Shown one piece after another: positions 8,053-19,595 of a DNA stretch of 19,669 bases. This DNA comes from Lindgomyces ingoldianus (Eukaryota > Ascomycota > Dothideomycetes > Pleosporales > Lindgomycetaceae), in assembly GCF_010093535.1 (NCBI RefSeq), contig NW_022985177.1, positions 82,598 through 102,266 of the forward strand, in the 5' to 3' direction. Each line of letters begins with the position of its first letter. Position 1 is the stretch's first letter. The notes under the pieces were generated by a model that worked only from the letters and a program-made list of their open reading frames with translations, was not told where the DNA came from and ran no database searches. Position numbers and translations under genes: made by a program.

Positions 8053-11000
8053 ATGTATAAGAAGAATTTTTTTTTTTACTACTTTAACTATAAATTAGTA
8101 AGAGTAAAAATAGAGTCTAATTTATATGTAAGTAGCTATAAATCTCTATTTAGTTACCTAAGTAAGAGTAAGAAACCTGTCTGTATAATACTATTTAGAG
8201 GTATTATATAAATAGTAGTGCTTATTTAATACTAGAAGGTCTATTTTATCTTTTTACATAAGGCTGTTTAGAGGTAGTGTATAATAAGAAGTAAGACAGC
8301 GCACAACAACGCATAATTAACTACTATAAAGTAATAAGCAACACTAGCTCTATTTATAACTAGCTAACATAATATATTAACATATAACTAATACATACTT
8401 TTTATAAGCATTTTAGTAAAGACTTTAGCAGAGCAGACAAATATTAAAAATTAGATAAATAAAATTAAACTATTAAATAATATACTTAAAAAAAAGCTTA
8501 ATTTATATATAGCTAACTTAATTATAAAACTCTGCGCGTTAAGTATAATAGATGTATGTACACTTAAGAACTTTTAAAATAACTTTATAAAGTAAAAGCT
8601 TATACACTTTAAAAATCTTAGCTAACTATTTTTATAAAAACTAATTACTACCTTATAAAATAAAAGTATTAGCTTTAAGAAAGATATAATAGAAGCTACT
8701 ATACTATATAAACTTATAAAAGAAGAACACATGTTTACTATTTTATTAGAGTATTATATAAAACTATTACTACTATTACTAGTCTTAATGTAATAAAGAA
8801 TATCTTTATATAAATTATTTATAGACCTAATACTTTCTTTATAATTAGTATAACTACTTTGTAATAGCTTACTATATAAGAGCATAACTAGGCAGCTACA
8901 TATTCCTGTAGCTATAGCTCTGCATAAGATTCCCTAAAGCTTATACTTACTGCATATAATTTAATTACTATATAATCTATACTAACTTCTACTTATATAA
9001 GATATTACAGCAGAGAACCTTACGCCTAAAAAGGTTATATAATTCTAAAAGGTATAAAAAAAAAAGAATAACTATATAAGGCAACTATATAATATTCTAG
9101 CTAATAAGGCTATAGTATTTATTAAGCTTTACTAACACTTTGCTATTTTTAAAGCATTATACATAAGCATCTTTTTTAATATCTTTAAAAGGTGCGCACA
9201 CATGTTCTACTTTTATAATATTAGTCTAGGATAATTATAGAAGTTACTATATAAGCAACTTAGTAATTACTTTAATACTAATGTAAACTATAACTAGTAT
9301 TAGACAGATTAAATAATAATAAGCTTTATATAAAGTAAGTAAAAAAACTTTATAAAAACTTTATATAAAGCTTTTAAAGCTATAATTAATAAACTTACTT
9401 TTATATAAAAAGCTCTTAGTCTATAATTCTAAGGTAAAATACTGCTTTACACTGCTATTATATAAGCATGCTAAGGGCAACTTAAACTTAAATAAGCAAT
9501 GTTCTTAATTAAGCCTATGTGTAAGGCACTATATAGTAACCTTTATTTAGCACTTTAGGTTATAATTAATTAATAGAATAATGCATTTATAAATAAATTC
9601 TAGAACATATACTACACTAATAGGCAATATAGCTTACTATGTACACATAGCTATTAATAACATAAAAGAAGCCTAAGAAGATATAAAGAATTATTTAAAC
9701 TATAGTCCTTTACATAATTAAAGTAATGCTTTATCTATTATAAAGAAAAATATTAGTTAATAAATTATCTTTATATAAATTAATTTTATATAAAACACTA
9801 ATATATTTTTTTTATATAAAAAATTTTATAATAAGACACTAACATGTAAAAAAGTAAATGTGTATATTTAAAAGTTTAAAGGCAAACTAAAGTAAAAAAA
9901 AAAAAGTTGCATAATAACAACAACTTAGATAAAAAGAAAAGTAAGAAGATTATTAACTACTTTACTAATACTGCATTTCTTTACTGCGCAACTGCAGAGG
10001 ACATCTACAGCCTAGAACCTAAAAGATACGCAGAACAGTTTATCCTTAAAGATTAATACTGTACAGTATACTAAGGTAAACTATAGGATACTAGCGCAGT
10101 AAGAATCTTTACTATAGAGAAGTTATAACTTAAAGCATACCTATAAAAATTTTCTTATACAAAAGTAAACTAAACACTAAAAAAGAAAAGTATTAGCTTT
10201 AAAAAATAAAAATTAATAAAATTAATTAGTACTATATAAATTACTAACTTAGTTAGTAATATAACATATTACATTCTAGACACTCTAACACTGTTCCTAC
10301 TATCTCTAGCAGACGCAGACTAAATAGGTGCATACTTTAATAATGTTTTAAATGTTATTATACATAAAGACAAAACTACTATACCTATTATATAAAAATA
10401 AAGACACTTTTTTTTTAATATTAGTAAAAAAAAATTTATGTTTTTCTTTACTAAATTAGAACTTTACTACCTCTACTGCTAATTTAGACACCCCTGCATA
10501 AAGAGACTTTAAAAGATGCTAACTAGTGCTAGCTACAACATTAATACTGCAGTGCTAGAAGAGATTAAGAAATTCTGCTACCTCTGCTAATTATATAACT
10601 AGGCCTTATAAAAATTTAAGTTTATAATTAAAAATAACACCTACTTTAACTATAAAGTTATTATTAATATTATATAAATTAATAATAAAGATGTTTTACA
10701 TGTTATTAATATAGACATATTATTTTAGGCTACTATATTTCTAAAATCTATGTCTATATAAGATACCTAGAATGCACTATGCAAATGCTAGATTAACACC
10801 TATTAAAGACCTTTAGACTATATTATGCATAACTTTAGTATAAACTTTGCTTTAAAGAATTTTTAAGCTTATACAAAAATTATAAGAGCTATATGTAGGC
10901 AGATGCCTATAAAAGCATATTAGGTAGTTAGAAAGGTTAAGCGTGCATATGCACCTCTCTAATAAGCGTTTAACATCTTAAAGACTAAGCTAGGTAACTA

Positions 11001-13311
11001 TATAAATAATAAGGCTATCTTATAAATAGCAGTTAAGGCTTTAAACAACACAGCTAGCCTACACAGTCTAGTACCTACGCTGCTAGTCTTTAGGGCATAC
11101 CTAAGAATTAACCTAAACTTTTTACTATTACTAAACATTATTACACAAGTAAGCGCTATATAAAAAGTAATAAAGATACTTTAAAAAGACTATATAAAAG
11201 TAAATATTAATTATATAATTAACACTTATAATAGCTTTATAACATATAAAGTTCTTAACTTCTCTTTTAGCTTAGAGATTATAGCATAAAAAGAGAAAAA
11301 AGGCTAGACTAGCCTATATAAAATTAAGAGTATTAAAGGGAGAGATGTTATTATTAAAAGGGAAAATAGCCTACTAAAGCTTTAATATACACAGGCTAAA
11401 CTATACTATAGAGAAAAAGAGAAAGATAACCTACTTATAATAAATAACCTAGATAAACTAATCTTTATATAAAAAAATTTTTTAAAGAAAAAAAAAAAAG
11501 AACAGCCTTATAAGAATATTATAAAGGCAGAACTAAAGCCTACTACAGACTAAGCCTCTTAGGATAGTAATGCTGCACTAGTGTAAAGGGAAGATATAGA
11601 TACTAGAAGAAGTAAAAGGCAAAGAAAACCTGTATAAAGTCTAGACTAGGTATTCCTAACCTAGAAAAAAAAAGATAATTAGGCCTTATCTATTAAGCTC
11701 TGTACAGATAGTGTAATTACTACACCTAAAAAACTATTTAAAAAATTAGACTATATAAAGATAAACACTTTAATTACTAACAGCACTTTTAAGGTTATAG
11801 TGTACAACTTAATAAGGCATAAAAGTTAGATTTTTAACTTTTACTTTATATAAAAAGTAAAAGGTAAAACAACTTAACTATATAAGAAATCCTGCCTAGT
11901 GTTTACTAGCTACTTAGATAAAAAGAAAGAAAAAATTTTTACCTAGTTACTAACTATTTAGAGGATAAGCTAGAGACTACTTTTAGCTATAAAAGTAAGC
12001 TTAAAAGCTATATATAAAATGCATTTTAAACTGTGTAATATTATATAAGCATACATTTAATTAATAAATAAGCTTATATGTACACTATACACAAAGCTAC
12101 TAAAGAAAATGCGCTAGAGCTTTCTACTAAATATAATACTCTAGGTTGTACAACTTTTATATAGAGCTGCTAAATTAAGACTATATTAGTTTAAGACATA
12201 CTATAACTACTATAAAAAAAAGCTGTGTATGTACATCTTTTTATATAACTTTTACCTTTTAATTACTAATAAAGAAGAGCACACTTTTAGTATTACTAGC
12301 TTATAAATAGATAACACTTTAAGCATTATAATAAAAGATTTTATGTAAAAAGAAAAGAAGAAACTATAAAAAGTAAAGTTTTACATAAAAAGTAAAACTA
12401 TTCTAGTAGAAAAGCAGCTTATTAAGTTTAATAGTAAAAGGATTAAACTTATGCATAACATAGTAGTCTTTACTTAAAAGAAATAAGTAAGCTACCTTTA
12501 TATAATTAACCTAGAAAATAAAGATGCTGTATAATAATATGTTAAGTAACATGTAAAAAAAATATACATTGCATTTATATATTAACTAAAGGCAGCATTT
12601 AACCTATTTATTACTGTATAAACTATAAACTTTTTACATAACAACATTAACACACTTAATGCATAAATTTAATAGTAGATAGATAATAGTAAGCATAGTC
12701 TTACTTTCTTACTATTACAGCTTAATTATGTAAAGCTGTTTATCTTTATAAATAGATTATTTGCTAATAATAAAGACCTTAGCTTATAGCTAGAATTTTT
12801 AATTATATTAGGTAATAAAAACTATATAAAGTAAAGCAACTACTTTAAAATACTAGGCAACATTATACACTAGAATTCTACTAAGTGTAAAAAAGTAACT
12901 AGAAGTGTTCTTACTAGTAAACTATATAAAATAGTTAAAAGGTTTAATAATATAATTACTTTTAGTATAACTTTATAGTAAATTATATAAACACTTAAAC
13001 TGCTACTAATTTTAGTAGTAATCTATATAGATTTAAGGTTTTTATATAATTACTTTATTAAGCTAGGCACTACTAGTAAAAAGTAACTTATAATTAATAT
13101 TATATTACTCTATAAATTATATAAAAAAAAGAAATTACTAAAATAAAGTAGATTAATAGTAAAAATAACTTAGTAAATGTATATATAAAGAAAACACTAA
13201 ACTAAGCTCTTTAATTATTAGTCCTAACTAACTGCCTTTTTGTCTAGATAGAAGCATCTGTAGACTAGCTAGATCTTGTGCGCAAAGATGCTTTAGACTA
13301 ACTAGACTAAT
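8053..13311 (+). pseudogene. Copia gag-pol polyprotein of copy B, RIP-inactivated
   Basis: One frame (codon starts congruent to 1 mod 3) runs from gag through RNase H, giving about 1750 codons from the candidate ATG at 8053; coding is clearest from about 8419. In order: a gag zinc-knuckle remnant at 9727-9768 (C-F-I-Y-x4-Y, then TAG, matching C-x2-C-x4-C-W-x3-H after decay); protease D-T-S-A for D-T-G-A at 10087-10098; the pre-integrase zinc module with F-R-H-P at 10483-10494 and C-x2-C at 10576-10587; integrase Asp to Asn at 10831 and Glu to Lys at 10912; RT TDDT-type catalytic motif as I-D-N-T at 12307-12318; RNase H Asp to Asn at 12751 and a retained Asp at 13030. All interrupting stops I read are TAA or TAG. 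A lost A near 13122-13134 shifts the last ~60 codons. The start is not certain. Confidence 0.88.
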
Positions 13312-13643
13312 AACACCTTTATATAAAGCCTATTTTCTTTTATTTTTTATATTTATATTATACACACTTATCTTTCTTATTATAAAGATCTGTTACTGCT
13401 AGCACTGTATAAAAAAAGAAAAGAGCTAGAGGATTATACAGTAGGGCTTAAAAAGTAAAAGATAAAAAAAAAAAAGCTATTTATATAGCATAACTAGCCT
13501 ATTTTAACGCATAGCATTACTAAGGCAAGTCTTAATAAATAGGGGTAGAGTAAAAGCAGAATATAATTAAATAGACTTACATAGATAAAAGAGAGGTAAC
13601 GCGTACAGAAGGTAACTTTTTAGACAAAAAAAAAAGTTACTAG
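13312..13643 (+). other. Copia 3' untranslated region of copy B with polypurine tract
   Basis: AT-rich non-coding stretch homologous to 346-679. A purine run at 13625-13636 (C followed by ten As and a G) ends 7 bases before the LTR and is the probable plus-strand primer; the matching run in copy A is 16816-16827. No coding signal was seen. Confidence 0.55.
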
Positions 13644-13910
13644 TGTCTGTACACAGCAGCAGCGTTATGTCCTAGATACAAGCAATTGCGCACAAGCAGG
13701 ATCACATATCTATGTTACATAATGCTTATGTGTAAACCTCTGTGCATAAACATCTAGATATCCCCCTTTTTCTCTATATAAAGGAAAAAATAAGAAGTAA
13801 TTAACACTAGTTACCTAACACCCCTATGCAATGTTTACACTGTGCAAACCTCTCTGTCTTGTACGCATTTGCTAACACTAAGTGCTAGCTAGCAGAGAGT
13901 CTATTTAACA
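13644..13910 (+). repeat. 3' LTR of copy B (267 bp)
   Basis: Starts TGTCTGTACACAGCAGC and ends CTATTTAACA. Compared with its 5' partner the differences are nearly all C to T or G to A, so LTR divergence here measures RIP rather than age. Confidence 0.95.
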
Positions 13911-13915
13911 GATAT
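13911..13915. repeat. Target-site duplication GATAT, right side of copy B
   Basis: Partner of 7717-7721. Copy A resumes from here with ATTATTTTAGGC in its integrase region. Confidence 0.95.
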
Positions 13916-16492
13916 ATTATTTTAGGCTACTATATTCCTAAAATCTATGTCTACATAAGATACTTAGAATGCACTATGTAAATGCTAAATTAACACTTAT
14001 TAAGAACTTTTAGACTATATTATGCATAACTCTAGTATAAACTTTACTTTAAAGAATTTTTAAGCTTATGTAAAGATTATAAAAGCTATATATAGGCAGA
14101 TGCCTATAGAAGTATATTAGGCAGTTAGAAAAGTTAAGCGCGCGCATGCACCTCTCTAATAAGTGTTTAATATTTTAAAGACTAAGCTAGGTAACTATAT
14201 AAATAATAAGGCTATTCTGTAGATAGCAGTTAAGGCTCTAAATAACACAGCTAGCCTATACAGTTTAGTACCTACACTGCTAGTCTTTAAAGCATACTTA
14301 AGAATTAACTTAGACTTTTTACTATTACTAGACATTATTACATAAGTAAGCGCTATATAAAAAGTAATAAAAATACTTTAAAAAAACTATGTAAAAGTAA
14401 ACATTAATTATATAATTAACACTTATAATAGCTTTATAATATATAAAGTTTTTAACTTTTTTTTTAGCTTAAAGATTATAGCATAAAGAGAGAAGAAAGG
14501 CTAGACTAGCCTATATAAAATTAAGAGCATTAAAGAGAGAAATATTATTATTAAAAAGAAGAATAGCCTACTAAAGCTCTAATGTACGCAGGTTAAACTA
14601 TACTATAAAGAAAAAAAAAAGATAACTTACTTATAATAAATAACCTAGATAAACTAATCTTTATATAAAAAGATCCTTTAAAGAAAAGAAAAAGAAGATA
14701 GCCTTATAAAAATATTATAAAGGCAGAACTAAAGCCTACTATAGACTAAGCCCCTTAGAATAGCAATGCTACACTAGTGTAAAAAGAAGATATAGATACT
14801 AAGAGAAGTAAAAAGTAAAAGAAACCTGCATAAAGTCTAGACTAGGTATTTCTAACCTAGAAGAAAAAAGATAATTAGGCCTTATTTATTAAGCTTTATA
14901 TAGATAGTGTAATTACTACACCTAAAAAACTATTTAAAAAATTAGACTATATAAAGATAAACACCTTAATTACTAACAGCACTTTTAAAGTTATAGTATA
15001 TAACTTAATAAAGTATAAAGGTTAGATTTTTAACCTTTACTTTATATAAAAAGTAAAAAGTAAAATAACTTAACTATATAAAAAATCCTACCTAGTGTTT
15101 ACTAGCTACTTAGATAAAAAAAAAAAAAAATTTTACTTAGTTACTAACTATTTAAAGAATAAGCTAAAGACTACTTTTAGCTATAAAAGTAAGCCTAAAA
15201 GCTATGTATAAAATGCATTTTAAACTATGTAATATTATATAAGTATACATTTAATTAATAAATAAGCTTATACGCACACTATACACAAAGCTACTAAAAA
15301 AAATGCGCTAGAGCTTTCTACTAAATATAATACTCTAGGTTATATAACTCTTATATAAAGCTACTAAATTAGGACTGTATTAGTTTAAAACATACTATAA
15401 CTACTATAAAAAAAAAGCTATATATATATATCTTTTTATATAACTTTTATTTTTTAATTACTAATAAAAAAGAGCATACTTTTAGTATTACTAGCTTATA
15501 AATAAACAACACTTTAAGTATTATAATAAAAAATTTTATATAAAAAAAAAAAACTATAAAAAGTAAAGTTTTATATAAAAAGTAAAACTATTTTAGTAAA
15601 AAAGTAGCTTATTAAGTTTAATAGTAAAAAAATTAAACTTACACATAACATAGTAGTTCTTACTTAGAAAAAATAAGTAAGCTACTTTTATATAATTAAC
15701 TTAGAAAATAAAGATGCTATATAATAATATGTTAAGTAATATATAAAAAAAGTATATATTATATTTATATATTAACTAAAGGTAGCATTTAACCTTTTTA
15801 TTACTATATAAACTATAGACTCTTTGCATAATAACATTAACACACTTAACACATAAATTTAATAGTAGATAGATAATAGTAAGCATAGTTTTACTTTTTT
15901 ACTATTATAGCTTAATTATATAAAGCTATTTATCTTTATAAATAAATTATTTACTAATAATAAAAACTTTAGCTTATAGCTAGAATTTTTAATTATATTA
16001 AGTAATAAAGACTATATAAAGTAAAGTAACTACTTTAAAATACTAGGCAACATTATACACTAGAATTCTACTAAGTATAAAAAAGTAACTAGAAGTGTCT
16101 TTACTAGTAAACTATATAAAATAGTTAAAAAGTTTAATAATGTAATTACTTTTAGTATAACTTTATAGTAAATTATATAAACACTTAAACTACTACTAAT
16201 CTTAGTAGTAATTTATATAGATTTAAAGTTTTTATATAATTACTTTATTAAGCTAAGCACTACTAGTAAAAAGTAACTTATAATTAACATTATGTTACTT
16301 TATAAATTATATAAGAAAAGAAAAATTACTAAAATAAAGTAAATTAATAGTAAAAATAACTTAGTAAATATATGTATAAAAAAACACTAAACTAAGCTTT
16401 TTAATTATTAGTCTTAACTAACTACCTCTTTATTTAGATAGAAGCATCTGTAGACTAGCTAAATTCTGTGCATAAAAATGCTTTAGACTAAC
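13916..16492 (+). pseudogene. Copia gag-pol of copy A, 3' part (integrase to RNase H)
   Basis: Continuation of the copy A polyprotein after the copy B insertion. Codon starts are congruent to 0 mod 3 here, which is the frame expected from the 6194 inserted bases. The integrase C-terminal block AVKALNNTASL lies near 14226-14258, and the integrase catalytic Glu is still GAA at 14109-14111, unlike copy B. The reverse transcriptase and RNase H blocks follow in the same positions as in copy B. From about 15100 onward the coding is extremely A+T rich with dense TAA and TAG. The RNase H A-run near 16316-16325 keeps the frame, as in copy C. The end near 16492 is approximate. Confidence 0.82.
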
Positions 16493-16834
16493 TAAACTAA
16501 TAATGCCTTTATATAAAGCCTATTTCTTTTTATTTTGTTTTTTTTATATTATATACACTTATTTTTTTTATTATAAAGATCTATTACTATTAGCACTGTA
16601 TAAAAAGAGAAAAGAGCTAGAGAATTATACAGCAAAGCTTAAAAAGTAAAGAATAAAGAAAAAAAAAGCTATTTATATAGTATAACTAGCCTATTCTAAC
16701 GCACAGCATTACTAAGGCAAGTCTTAATAAATAAGGTAAAGTAAAGGTAGAATATAATTAAATAGACCTATATAGACAGAAGAGAGGTAACGCGTATAGA
16801 AGGTAACTCTTTAGATAAAAAAAAAAGTTGCTAG
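16493..16834 (+). other. Copia 3' untranslated region of copy A
   Basis: Non-coding, homologous to 346-679 and 13312-13643. The polypurine-like run at 16816-16827 ends 7 bases before the LTR. Nothing else was recognised. Confidence 0.55.
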
Positions 16835-17100
16835 TGTTTGTACACAGCAGCAGCGTTACAGCCTAGATATAAGCAATTACGCATAAGTAGGATCACGTAT
16901 CTATGTCACATAATGCTTGTGCGTAAACCTCTGTGCACAAACATCTAGATATCCCCTTTTTCCTCTGTATAGAGGAAAAATAAGAAGTAATTAACACTAG
17001 TTACCTAACACTCCTGTGCAATGTTTACACTGTGCAAAACTCTCTGTCTTGTACGCATTTGCTAACACTAAGTGCTAGCTAGCAGAGAGTCCATTCAACA
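16835..17100 (+). repeat. 3' LTR of copy A (266 bp)
   Basis: Starts TGTTTGTACACAGCAGC and ends CCATTCAACA. It keeps a perfect 10-bp stem (16957-16966 with 16971-16980, loop GTAT). Compared with the 5' LTR at 3626 it carries many more C-to-T and G-to-A changes in its first 100 bases. Confidence 0.95.
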
Positions 17101-17105
17101 TTACT
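17101..17105. repeat. Target-site duplication TTACT, right side of copy A
   Basis: Partner of 3621-3625. Confidence 0.95.
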
Positions 17106-19425
17106 CTAACTAGTTCTGTTACTAGTAATATTTATGTTGTGTAGCTTACACAGCTAGACTATTATTTTACATATAACTACCTAATAAGGCTCTAGTAGCA
17201 TTATGTATACCTAGCAACTTAGAGACGTTGCCTGTCCTAGAGAGCGTGTTATTTTTGTAAAACTTACTTTATACTGTAAGTATAATATACTTAAACTTAC
17301 TTTTAATAAATGCTAGATGCAACTTTATAAACTCCTAGTTTAATAGCAGACAATTCTGTACACTACTAGTGCTATACCTACTAGACTTAATAAGCACTGC
17401 AACTTTATTACTTTTAATATTCTTTTATCTAGTAACAAGCCTTACTAGCTTCTATTAGTTTAGGTATAAAAAAAATACTAAAAATAAAAGTAAAACTAAA
17501 ATGTTGTCTTTAGACACACTATAGACCTTTAAAAAGTACTAAAGAGCAGATGCCTAACATATCTTCTAAATATACTATAATATAAGGCTAGCCTTACTTT
17601 TTAGTGTTAGTGTAGTCTTTTTAGCAGGCAAAAGTAAGGCGCTCTAATATAGCATAAGTGCTAGATTATAACTTATGTAATAGGTAACCTTTTCTAGAAA
17701 AAGTTACTATGTTAATTATATAAATAGGTTATTTTAGAAATACTAAAGCAAGTGCCTATAATAACACTTAAAGTTAATTAAGTTTTACTACTTAAGCTTA
17801 ATACTAGCTTATTAGTTTAGCTATTTATTTATCTAATTAAAGGGTCTACTTTTATATCTGTTATACTAAAATGTAACTACATAATTTTATAAATTAGCTA
17901 AAGTGCTTTTAACCCCCTCTTCTATAGCCTCTAATTTAGGTTTATTATGTAGGGGTGTAGACCTAGGCAGAGGTGTTACAGCAGGAGTAACAGGCGTCTA
18001 ACTACTACTAGCAGATGCCTAATCTAGCAATGTTATAGTTATTATCTACTTTAATATAAAAAGCTTTATTTTATAATAATTCTTTACTTTTATAAGTTAC
18101 CTGCTTTTTATTTTTTACTTTACTTAGCTACTAGCCTGTCTATTACTTGCATTTAAATTAGTGCTAAGATAGTTAAATATATAAAAAGAGATAAATAATA
18201 TAGTAACTATAGTTTTGCTATAACTACACACACTATAACTAAACTACTACATTAGATTACTTATATCCTAAGTAATTAAAATATTTTATTAGTATACCTA
18301 CTTAATTCTAGAAATATCTATACTTATTTTAAGCGCAGTTGTACAGACAATAATCTAGATAGAGGCATTAGCACCTTTAATATTTTAATATATCTTCTGC
18401 TAGTCTGCGTTTACAACCTAACTAGTATACGCCTAGACTACCTTTTTAGCATCTGCTATAGAGTAGTGTCTATCTAACACAAGACAAGATTAAAGAAGCC
18501 CTGTAAAGTTAGTAATATAAGTGTAACTATTAATAAACATGTATGTCTTTAAAATAAGCTTTAAGTTACTAGAAAAACTAGTAGTACTAAACTTATAATT
18601 AATAATATATAAGAGCTAAGTATACATACTTTTACTATAATTATTAATTAAAATAATAGTGTATATAATTTTAAGGTAATCTACACATGTCCTAATTACC
18701 TCTAGGCTGCCTATTAGATTATTACCTATCTCTAGACCCTCTAGCCTAAAGCTACTAAAATAGTGTACTGCCTTTTCTGTCTACTTGTTAAATATAGTAG
18801 TATAAGTAAAAAATGTTATATTAAAAGATAAACACTGCTAAAGCTTATAAAACTATAAATACTTTTTCTAAAAAAAATTTTAATATTATATAACATAGTA
18901 CTTGTCTAATACTACTAACCTAACTTAAGTATAAAATATAGTGTTAGTAAATAGCTGTTAGAACGCTAGTAATATAGCCTACTTTAAACTTAGTAAAATA
19001 TAAGTGTATAAAAGCTACTAGATTTTTTAGAATATTTTTAAGTTAGCATTTTTTATTTATTTAGTAACTAGACATAGATGTGCTTTAGAATACTAGTAAA
19101 TTACTTTAAACTACTTATTTTTTAGCTTTAATAGTAGTATAATCTAAAGTGTAATATTACTTATAAACATAGAATATGCATGTAAAACAATACTTTTTCT
19201 AAAGCTAGTGTAGGCTATAAGGATTATATCCCTAAAGCTATACATAAGCTAATAGATAGCGCGCACTTACTACTTATATAGCTTTTTACTACCTAACAAC
19301 TTCTATATAGCTTAAGTAAGTAATAGTGTTTAATACTAGACATTATACTTTATAAAATACTTATATACTAAATCTTATAAAGTATTAGCACTTAGAGTAA
19401 AATACTACGACAGTTCATAAATGAT
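17101..19425 (-). pseudogene. RecQ-type SF2 helicase (telomere-linked helicase-like), proximal part, RIP-inactivated
   Basis: The minus strand carries one frame (codon high coordinates congruent to 0 mod 3) with helicase motifs in order and spacing. Motif I reads F-R-K-S-I at 19203-19189 for G-x-GKS; motif Ia reads IILLLKLKN near 19125-19099; motif II reads VVLDKYYVI at 18915-18889, for V-x-DECH-V-I; motif III reads TYTTIF near 18820; motif IV reads KTYMFINS at about 18551-18528; motif V reads IIVCTTAL then I-D-I at 18354-18316; motif VI starts LM-stop-stop-F near 18264-18250, for L-M-Q-R-F-G-R-A-x-R. A Pro/Thr-rich linker (TPVTPAVTPLPRSTPL) lies near 17998-17951, and the frame runs unbroken except for TAA/TAG to copy A at 17100, then continues at 3620. 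Motif II and the Q-R-F box are typical of RecQ; the fungal telomere-linked family is the best match. A 3' splice site may sit at 19426-19428. Confidence 0.85.
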
Positions 19426-19461
19426 CTGTAAAAGCAAAGCTTGCTTAGAGCAATAGTTAGT
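19426..19461 (-). other. Candidate 3' end of an intron upstream of the helicase exon
   Basis: On the minus strand ACTAAC (19461-19456) is followed about 28 bases later by TTTTACAG (19433-19426), then by the open helicase frame starting ATC at 19425 in phase 0. This fits a fungal branch point and acceptor. No donor was identified in the remaining 200 bases, so the call is tentative. Confidence 0.35.
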
Positions 19462-19595
19462 ACAATAAGGTAGGATATTTAGGTTAAAGAATAGTTATAG
19501 CATAATGCTTAGCAAATTAGTATTAGACAGGTAATAGACACATAATAACAATATTTAACTATAGCATGTAACTAATTACAGCCTGTAACTAAGCA
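19462..19595. other. Less mutated non-coding sequence at the right edge
   Basis: No coding frame was recognised. The sequence has visibly more CpA and TpG than the regions to its left, so RIP seems weaker here. It contains ATTAGTATTAG at about 19517-19527 and the inverted form CTAATACTAAT in the repeat that follows. Confidence 0.4.

Larger units (their letters stand above)
7722..13910 (+). mobile_element. Complete nested Ty1/Copia LTR retrotransposon (copy B, 6189 bp)
   Basis: Two 267-bp LTRs (7722-7988 and 13644-13910) with TG...CA ends, flanked by the 5-bp duplication GATAT. It carries a single gag-pol frame in the Copia order. It is inserted in the same orientation into the integrase region of copy A, a member of the same family. 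No large internal deletion is apparent when it is compared with copy A. The element is inactivated by RIP-type stops along the whole frame and by a 1-base deletion in the RNase H A-run. Confidence 0.96.
3626..17100 (+). mobile_element. Outer Ty1/Copia LTR retrotransposon (copy A), interrupted twice
   Basis: Bounded by 266-bp LTRs with TG...CA ends and by the 5-bp duplication TTACT. It is interrupted by a 1100-bp Pogo foldback (4284-5383) and by a complete second Copia element (7722-13910). Without these insertions and their target duplications it is about 6179 bp, against 6189 bp for copy B. Gene order is gag, protease, integrase, reverse transcriptase, RNase H, which defines the Copia superfamily. 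The element itself interrupts a minus-strand helicase-like gene. It is heavily mutated by transitions, and the 3' third (about 15100-16800) is especially AT-rich. It cannot encode active proteins. Confidence 0.95.

Noticed and set aside
3626..17100. Dating the insertions from LTR divergence
   Set aside because: The differences between LTR partners are nearly all RIP-type transitions and unevenly distributed, so they do not behave as a clock.
18440..18540. A GPCR-like LQGFFN string in another minus-strand frame
   Set aside because: It is a short out-of-frame match overlapping helicase motif IV. The helicase frame is supported over more than 2 kb.
17101..19425. Helitron (Rep/helicase) as the source of the helicase
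   Set aside because: Helitron helicases are PIF1-type with a Rep domain. The motifs here, especially the DECH-like box and Q-R-F after motif V, are RecQ-type, and no Rep motif was seen.
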